Source of the DNA: Bacillota bacterium
Lineage (GTDB): Bacteria > Bacillota > Clostridia > Lachnospirales > Lachnospiraceae
Assembly: GCA_023443225.1 (NCBI GenBank)
Contig: JAEZVF010000092.1
Location: 1-13,065 of the forward strand
Direction: 5' to 3'
DNA: 13,065 nt
Shown: positions 12,705 to 13,065 of the stretch, one piece after another
How the letters are laid out: every line of letters begins with the position of its first letter
Position numbering within the stretch: position 1 is the first letter of the stretch
Position numbers and translations under genes: made by a program
The notes under the pieces: model-generated
Database searches by the model: none
What the model was told of the DNA's origin: nothing
What the model saw: the letters and a program-made list of their open reading frames with translations, nothing else

Positions 12705-13065
12705 ATGAAAGAAATAGTTTTATGTGATGGATCTAAACCTGAAGAGGTATCAATGCTATGTAAAAAATATGGTATATCAGTAAATATTGATGCTTTTTCC
12801 GAACCGGATGTTTATGATGATTATTGTAAAGAGGTTAATAAAAATTTAATGGTGTATCATGATATTCATATTGTCTCAATGCATGGACCATACAAAGACT
12901 TGTGTTTGGGCAGTAAAGATAAATTAATAAGATCAGCTACTATGGAGCGATTTGAAAATGCTTACAATATTTCAAAATTATTGAAATGCCCTAATATTAT
13001 TCTTCATCATGGGTATATACCTGGAACAAGTATACCGTCTAATTGGATAAAAAGAGCTGCATTAT
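12705..13065 (+). CDS. Sugar-phosphate isomerase/epimerase-like TIM-barrel protein, partial
   Basis: AAAAGGAGGT stands just upstream of ATG 12705, and the frame stays open to the right edge (120 codons visible). The visible part has EIVLCDGSKPEEVSMLCKKY (first strand and helix), a strand IHIVSMHGPYKDL, a helix RFENAYNISKLL and the strand NIILHHGYIPGTSIPSNW. The MHGPY and HHGY histidines fit the metal-binding residues of the AP-endonuclease-2/xylose-isomerase-like barrel family, which acts on sugars or sugar phosphates. The C-terminal half is outside the window, so substrate and exact family are open. It is cytoplasmic, with no signal peptide. Confidence 0.75.
   Translation, partial: MKEIVLCDGSKPEEVSMLCKKYGISVNIDAFSEPDVYDDYCKEVNKNLMVYHDIHIVSMHGPYKDLCLGSKDKLIRSATMERFENAYNISKLLKCPNIILHHGYIPGTSIPSNWIKRAAL

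Overview
The window reads as accessory DNA from a low-GC Gram-positive bacterium, most likely a gut-type Clostridia or Lachnospiraceae relative. The evidence is AT-rich cargo, strong AGGAGG-type ribosome sites, frequent TTG and GTG starts, U-tailed hairpin terminators, and a block of small genes of the kind carried by Firmicutes integrative conjugative elements (ICEs). I place it only at that level. There is no rRNA, tRNA or CRISPR array.

Layout. (1) 1-760: the tail of an unidentified ORF, two back-to-back terminators, then repeat A, which is non-coding. (2) 1035-7634: an AT-rich run of plus-strand cargo genes with loose spacing. It holds two phosphotransferases of the aminoglycoside phosphotransferase (APH) fold, a large PIN-domain protein, a small tyrosine-phosphatase-like enzyme, an unknown protein, a decayed minus-strand tyrosine recombinase and an unknown, possibly nuclease-like, protein. 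(3) 7725-11249: a segment of visibly higher GC that looks like part of an ICE. In order it has a terminator, a frameshifted small gene, a DUF4314-type protein, a small Cys protein, a Dam-type adenine methyltransferase, two AbrB-like proteins and a small unknown protein. (4) 11266-11503: repeat B, a diverged direct copy of repeat A. (5) 11717-13065: AT-rich cargo again, with a membrane protein, a broken nucleoside-deoxyribosyltransferase-like gene, and the start of a sugar-phosphate isomerase/epimerase-like protein that runs off the right edge.

The most interesting signal is structural. Repeats A and B each follow a conserved-element segment and each precede a block of unrelated cargo. Inside the cargo blocks, a plus-strand motif of the form CCNRTTATATTTA lies downstream of the stop codons of five cargo genes, usually next to a small inverted repeat. 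This looks like a cassette array in which each gene carries a shared 3' tag, but no active integrase is present here. The only recombinase is an internally deleted remnant. The cassette idea is an inference and needs database comparison.

The genes do not form one obvious pathway. The cargo looks like independent single-gene acquisitions (possible resistance kinases, an RNase-like PIN protein, a phosphatase). The ICE block supplies DNA modification and AbrB-like regulators typical of conjugative-element maintenance.
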